A model generated the notes under the pieces. That model worked only from the letters and a program-made list of their open reading frames with translations. It was not told the DNA's origin and did no database searches. From contig JBPCPI010000129.1 in NCBI GenBank assembly GCA_050999295.1, positions 1-8,890 of the forward strand: a stretch of 8,890 bases of DNA. Direction: 5' to 3'. Shown here piece by piece: positions 6,184 to 8,890 of the stretch. The stretch's first letter is position 1; every line of letters starts with the position of its first letter. Position numbers and translations under genes: made by a program. This stretch comes from JACCQS01 sp050999295. Lineage in GTDB: Bacteria; Actinomycetota; Actinomycetes; Mycobacteriales; Geodermatophilaceae.

Positions 6184-6609
6184 CTAGCCGCCGTCACCGG
6201 CCGGCGCGGCCTGCGGAAAGCCCAGCTTGGTCAACTCCTGCTGTGCCACGGTCATCGCTGCGTTCGCGGCCGGAACGCCGGCGTAGACGGCTGCATGCAG
6301 GATGACCTCGGCGATCTCATCCGGGGTGACACCGTTGTTCTGTACCGCGGCTCGGATATGCAGAGCGAGCTCGTGGGAGTGGCCGAGCGCGGTGAGCACG
6401 GTGATCGAGAGCATGCTGCGGGTCCGGCGATCCAATCCCGGACGTGACCAGACCTCCCCCCAAGCCGTACGGGTGAGGTAGTCCTGGAAATCGGCGGTCA
6501 GGGTGCTGATTCGAACGAGGGCCTCGTCCACGTACTCGTCGCCGAGGACCTGACGGCGTATGGCGTAACCCTGTTCGCGGTGCTCGTCGTCATCCACTCT
6601 GGGCCGCAT
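6184..6609 (-). CDS. pcaC: 4-carboxymuconolactone decarboxylase
   Basis: This cytoplasmic enzyme converts 4-carboxymuconolactone to 3-oxoadipate enol-lactone with loss of CO2, in the protocatechuate branch of the beta-ketoadipate pathway. The 141 residues fit the family (about 125-145). Conserved parts are EQGYAIRRQVLGDEYVDEAL near the start, then FQDYLTRTAWGEVWSRPGLDRRTRS and MLSITVLTALGHSHELALHI. The CMD-domain HAAVYAGVPAANAAM with its conserved histidine follows. The ATG at 6609 overlaps the pcaD end by 20 bp and lies inside the last FSKGD repeat unit. AAAGG is only 2 bases before it, so an in-frame GTG at 6597 is a real alternative. Upstream extension to 6702 is open but encodes only out-of-frame repeat sequence. 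Gene order pcaB-pcaD-pcaC supports the call. In Rhodococcus opacus these two activities are fused as PcaL. Confidence 0.93.
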   Translation of the reverse strand: MRPRVDDDEHREQGYAIRRQVLGDEYVDEALVRISTLTADFQDYLTRTAWGEVWSRPGLDRRTRSMLSITVLTALGHSHELALHIRAAVQNNGVTPDEIAEVILHAAVYAGVPAANAAMTVAQQELTKLGFPQAAPAGDGG

Positions 6610-7408
6610 CGCCTTTGGAGAAGTCGCCCTTGGAGAAGTCGCCTTTGGAGAAGTGTTCGAGCAGGGCGTCGGTGACCGCTTCCGGTTGGTCAACAGTGGC
6701 AAGGTGCGCGCACTCCGCCAGTTCGATCAGACGTGACCCGGCTATCCCGGCCGCGATGGTCTGCTGGTGTATCGGCGGTATCGAGGGGTCATCGGCTGCG
6801 GCGATGACCAGGGTGGGGGCGGTGATGGCGGCCAGGTCGTCGCGCAGATCCATGTCGCGGATGGCGTCACAGCAAGCCGCGTACCCGTCAGCGGCGGTCT
6901 GCGCGATCATCTCGCGCAAGTAGTCCGTGGTCAGTGGATCCGCAGCCCGGCGTGCATCGGTCAGCCATCGAGCTACGACCGTGTCGGCGATGGCGCCGGT
7001 GCCCTCGGCCCGCACGATCGCTGCTCTATCGGCCCAGGTCTCTGGTGGTCCCACCTGGGCTGACGCACACAGCACAACGAGCCGGTCCACCCGCTCAGGA
7101 TTGTGCGCTGCCAGCCGCAGGGCGACCATCCCGCCCAGTGACAGTCCGGCCACATGGGCCCGCGCTATTCCCAGGTTGTCCAGGAGCGCGACCGCGTCGT
7201 CGACGAGATCATCGATGACGTACGGCCCTGGAGGGACCGGCGATTCACCGTGTCCGCGGGTGTCGCACCTGACCACCAGGAAGCGTTCGGCCAGTTCGGG
7301 CACCTGACGTTCCCACATGGCCAGCGTGCTGCCTAGTGAGTTCAGGAGCAGAACCGCCGGCGTGTCCGGCGATCCGATGATCTCGTGGTGCAGGGCAATT
7401 GCGCCCAT
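6590..7408 (-). CDS. pcaD: 3-oxoadipate enol-lactonase
   Basis: This alpha/beta-hydrolase opens 3-oxoadipate enol-lactone to 3-oxoadipate. It has 272 residues. The family core is intact: LLNSLGSTLAMWERQVPEL, then RCDTRGHGESPVPPGPY, then the nucleophile elbow GLSLGG (S90). The acid is in AAADDPSIPP (probably D207), and the catalytic His is in ECAHLATVDQP (H235). The last 20 residues go beyond the usual family end and consist of FSKGD three times followed by AAQSG. They are encoded by a 15-bp tandem repeat, and the TGA lies inside pcaC. The ATG is well supported by GAGAGG 8 bases upstream. The pcaB stop is 33 bp away, so the three pca genes form one operon. The C-terminal repeat resembles a linker, as if a neighbouring domain had once been attached. 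Confidence 0.95.
   Translation of the reverse strand: MGAIALHHEIIGSPDTPAVLLLNSLGSTLAMWERQVPELAERFLVVRCDTRGHGESPVPPGPYVIDDLVDDAVALLDNLGIARAHVAGLSLGGMVALRLAAHNPERVDRLVVLCASAQVGPPETWADRAAIVRAEGTGAIADTVVARWLTDARRAADPLTTDYLREMIAQTAADGYAACCDAIRDMDLRDDLAAITAPTLVIAAADDPSIPPIHQQTIAAGIAGSRLIELAECAHLATVDQPEAVTDALLEHFSKGDFSKGDFSKGDAAQSG
6608..6652. repeat. 15-bp tandem repeat, three copies, at the pcaD/pcaC junction
   Basis: The units are 6608-6622, 6623-6637 and 6638-6652 (plus-strand unit gtcgcctttggagaa). There is one T-to-C change in the middle unit and a first-base change in the unit at 6608. On the minus strand they encode FSKGD three times at the end of PcaD. The repeat ends right on the pcaC start and includes the purine-rich AAAGG before it. 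A 15-bp period preserves the pcaD frame whatever the copy number. Confidence 0.95.
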
Positions 7409-7416
7409 CGGTTCGT

Positions 7417-7422
7417 CCTCTC
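7417..7422 (-). promoter_or_regulatory. Ribosome binding site of pcaD
   Basis: GAGAGG on the minus strand lies 8 bases before the pcaD ATG, in the 33-bp gap after pcaB. Confidence 0.6.
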
Positions 7423-7441
7423 GTTGACGGTCCTTGGCTGC

Positions 7442-8611
7442 TCACTGCGGTCGGTGGTCGGTGGTCGCGCGGTAATCGGCCAACGCCCGGTCGACCAGCG
7501 CCGCTACGTCGTGCGGCGCAGCGTCGGACGCGAGCGCGGCCAGATTCATTGCCGTTCGTTGCTCATCCACCCTGACCGACGCCAGGGCATCGTGCAGCCA
7601 TGCGGCAGCCGAGCCTACGCAGGTCAGCAGGTCGCTCAGGGCCAGCCATTCGGTGTGCCACGCTCCGGCAGCGCGCTCATGCTCCTGTTCCATGGCCGCG
7701 AACAACGTGACGGCCAGCCCTGGCGCCCGCTTGGCCGCCGATCTCGCTGCCACGGCCGCCACTGGGTTGCGCTTGTGTGCCATGGTCGAACTTCCCCCGC
7801 GACGGTCCAGGGCCATGGTGATCTCAGCGACCTCGTTCTGGACGAGCAGGACCAGGTCGAGGGCGATCTTGCCCAGGATTCCCGCGGCTGTCGCCAATCC
7901 TCCAGCGACGTCGCCGATCGGGTACCGGAGGGAGTGCCATGGCATTCGGGCAGCGGCCAGGCCCAACCGGGCGGCGAACGCATCCGCTATTTGCAGGCCG
8001 ATCGCGGCGTCGGGATAGCCGCCCAGACTGCCCGCGGCTCCGCCCAATTGCGCCGGTAGCCGGGCCTGGACAGCCAGCAGATGTGCGCGGATCACGCCGA
8101 GTCCGTGCAACCATTGGGCCGCCTTGAGCCCGAAGGTGATCGGGACCGCCTGTTGGAGCAGCGTGCGGGCGACCATCGGAGTGTCCCGGTGCCGTTGGGC
8201 GAGCCCCGCCGCGACGTCGGCGCAGCCGTCCAGGTCGGGCACCAGCGCCGAGATCCCGCGGCTGGCCACCAGCATCGCCGCGGTGTCCACAATGTCCTGA
8301 CTGGTTGCTCCACAATGGACATACCGGGCAAGACCCCTCGGGATCGTCTCTCGGATCGCCGCCACCAGCCCCACCACCGGGTTGCCCGTCCGCTCCGCGA
8401 GGATGCCCATCTCCTGCTCGTCGTAGGCACTGGTGTCGGCACACGCCGAGGAGATCGCTGCTGCCGCCTCGGCCGGCACGACCCCGGCCTCGGCGCACGC
8501 GCCGGCCAGCGCGGCCTCGGCATCGAGCATTGCCCGCAACCACGCCCGGCTGCCTGCCTGGTCACGGACCGGACCCCGCTCGTGGGTCCGGCTGAAAAGC
8601 CCCTCGCTCAT
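7442..8611 (-). CDS. pcaB: 3-carboxy-cis,cis-muconate cycloisomerase
   Basis: This enzyme lactonises 3-carboxy-cis,cis-muconate to 4-carboxymuconolactone. It belongs to the fumarase/aspartase superfamily, normally a cytoplasmic homotetramer. Visible signatures are AWLRAMLDAEAALAGACAEAG (23-43), VHCGATSQDIVDTAAM (98-113), ARTLLQQAVPITFGLKAAQW (148-167), and the superfamily signature GSSTMAHKRNPVA (273-285). ME(Q)EHERAAGAWHTEW follows (307-322). At 389 residues it is shorter than the roughly 450 of many PcaB proteins. The missing part seems to lie after VDEQRTAMNL, where relatives usually continue with a GG..LAE segment. Here the chain passes almost straight to VDRALADYR. The ATG overlaps the TGA of an upstream short frame (ATGA), and GAGGCGG precedes it by about 7 bases. 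pcaD follows 33 bp downstream. The protocatechuate dioxygenase genes are not in view. Confidence 0.93.
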   Translation of the reverse strand: MSEGLFSRTHERGPVRDQAGSRAWLRAMLDAEAALAGACAEAGVVPAEAAAAISSACADTSAYDEQEMGILAERTGNPVVGLVAAIRETIPRGLARYVHCGATSQDIVDTAAMLVASRGISALVPDLDGCADVAAGLAQRHRDTPMVARTLLQQAVPITFGLKAAQWLHGLGVIRAHLLAVQARLPAQLGGAAGSLGGYPDAAIGLQIADAFAARLGLAAARMPWHSLRYPIGDVAGGLATAAGILGKIALDLVLLVQNEVAEITMALDRRGGSSTMAHKRNPVAAVAARSAAKRAPGLAVTLFAAMEQEHERAAGAWHTEWLALSDLLTCVGSAAAWLHDALASVRVDEQRTAMNLAALASDAAPHDVAALVDRALADYRATTDHRPQ

Positions 8612-8790
8612 CGCTGGTCCGCCTCGTTCGCTGCGCTCACCGGTCGGTCCGCTCGATCACTTCGCCTCGTGCGCTGCGCGCACCGGTCGGTCCGCTCCTC
8701 CCTCGCTGGCGCTCGGTCGATGCTCCCGCCCTCTCGTTGGTGCTCCTTCGTCGCTGCGATGCTCACTCCTTCTCGGGCGATGTTTCTCAT
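8608..8790 (-). CDS. Repeat-derived short frame bridging to pcaB (doubtful gene)
   Basis: This 60-codon frame starts at an ATG preceded by AGGAGGAGGA, directly after the acetolactate synthase stop. It ends in a TGA that overlaps the pcaB ATG (ATGA). The product would be highly basic and rich in Arg, Glu and Ala, with no recognisable domain. Most of its length is made of the repeat motif described for this spacer. The signals for starting and coupling translation are good, but the protein sequence looks like translated spacer. It may carry ribosomes from the upstream gene to pcaB, or simply be open by chance in high-GC DNA. Confidence 0.25.
   Translation of the reverse strand: MRNIAREGVSIAATKEHQREGGSIDRAPAREERTDRCAQRTRRSDRADRPVSAANEADQR
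8612..8790. repeat. Spacer made of GAGCGCAGCGAACGAG-type repeats
   Basis: Two 34-bp copies, 8621-8654 and 8664-8697, differ at two positions. They share CACCGGTCGGTCCGCTC and the CTCGTTCGCTGCGCTC-like part. Shorter variants of the same theme (cctcgctggcgctcggtcga, tcgtcgctgcgatgctcact) fill 8698-8768. In the second copy, GTGCGC-tgc-GCGCAC (8669-8683) is a perfect 6-bp hairpin. Such motifs are scattered between genes in many actinobacterial genomes as far as I know. Here they separate the ilvB-like gene from pcaB. Confidence 0.75.
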
Positions 8791-8799
8791 TCCTCCTCC

Positions 8800-8890
8800 T
8801 CAGACCTGGGACTCGTCGAAAACCGGGCGCACGTCGCGCGCGGCGAGGATCTCGTCGTTGCTGGTGCCGGCCGGAACCATGGGCCAGACC
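8800..8890 (-). CDS. Acetolactate synthase large (catalytic) subunit, C-terminal end only
   Basis: The last 29 codons of a gene entering from the right are visible. They read VWPMVPAGTSNDEI, then LAARDVRPVFDESQV and TGA. The segment WPMVPAGTSNDEI followed by RPVFD is typical of the extreme C-terminus of thiamine-diphosphate acetolactate (acetohydroxyacid) synthase large subunits from actinobacteria. That enzyme makes acetolactate for valine, leucine and isoleucine synthesis. The call rests on this short tail alone. No ilvN small subunit follows; the repeat spacer and pcaB come next. It could therefore be an orphan IlvG/IlvX-type paralog, or the operon may have been broken by rearrangement. 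Confidence 0.7.
   Translation of the reverse strand, partial: VWPMVPAGTSNDEILAARDVRPVFDESQV

Noticed and set aside
6610..6702. N-terminal extension of pcaC up to 6702
   Set aside because: The extra residues are only the repeat read in a second frame (TSPKA/TSPRA), absent from PcaC proteins. The start at 6609 or 6597 is more sensible.
7824..8543. 239-codon minus-strand frame within pcaB
   Set aside because: Out of phase with pcaB, glycine/arginine-rich, no motif.
8612..8790. CRISPR-like array in the repeat spacer
   Set aside because: Only two good copies, unequal degenerate variants, 9-bp spacing and no cas genes.

Overview
The window is high-GC, densely coded actinobacterial DNA. Several signs point towards Mycobacteriales or a close relative. 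A DUF3263 gene lies next to LytR_C (VirR-like) membrane proteins, the arrangement known from mycobacteria (Rv0430-Rv0431). There are GTG starts, 4-bp stop/start overlaps, and spacer DNA built from GAGCGCAGCGAACGAG-type motifs. The genus cannot be fixed from sequence alone.

Left part, plus strand (1-2550): a sugar phosphotransferase (PTS) cluster. It holds the C-terminal part of a GlcNAc/glucose-type EIIC permease, then ptsI (Enzyme I, starting inside the EIIC stop codon), then ptsH (HPr). Together these take phosphate from PEP to Enzyme I to HPr and on to a sugar permease. The EIIA and EIIB parts are not in view.

Middle, minus strand (2547-6111): read from right to left, a proline-rich three-helix membrane protein of unknown function, a RarD-type EamA transporter, a small DUF3263 protein, and two tandem paralogous LytR_C-domain membrane proteins. 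Gaps are short (10 to about 80 bp), so co-transcription is plausible. This block converges on ptsH. At the convergence point I see what looks like the 3' stump of a third LytR_C copy, whose stop codon shares the CCTAGG palindrome with the ptsH stop. A perfect 17-bp tandem duplication sits on the start of the second LytR_C gene.

Right part, minus strand (6184-8890): pcaB, pcaD and pcaC of the protocatechuate branch of the beta-ketoadipate pathway, in pathway order. They convert 3-carboxymuconate to 4-carboxymuconolactone, then 3-oxoadipate enol-lactone, then 3-oxoadipate. pcaD and pcaC overlap out of frame at a FSKGD x3 repeat, exactly where some relatives carry a pcaL fusion. PcaB looks shortened near its C-terminus. 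Upstream is the tail of an acetolactate synthase large subunit, separated from pcaB by 188 bp of repeat-derived spacer that is itself open from a good Shine-Dalgarno site to a TGA overlapping the pcaB start.

No RNA genes, CRISPR arrays, insertion sequences or phage genes were seen. No gene-free stretch exceeds 300 bp. I do not see a clearly new defence or biosynthetic system. The most unusual material is the LytR_C duplication with its scars, the pcaD/pcaC junction and the repeat-derived spacer.
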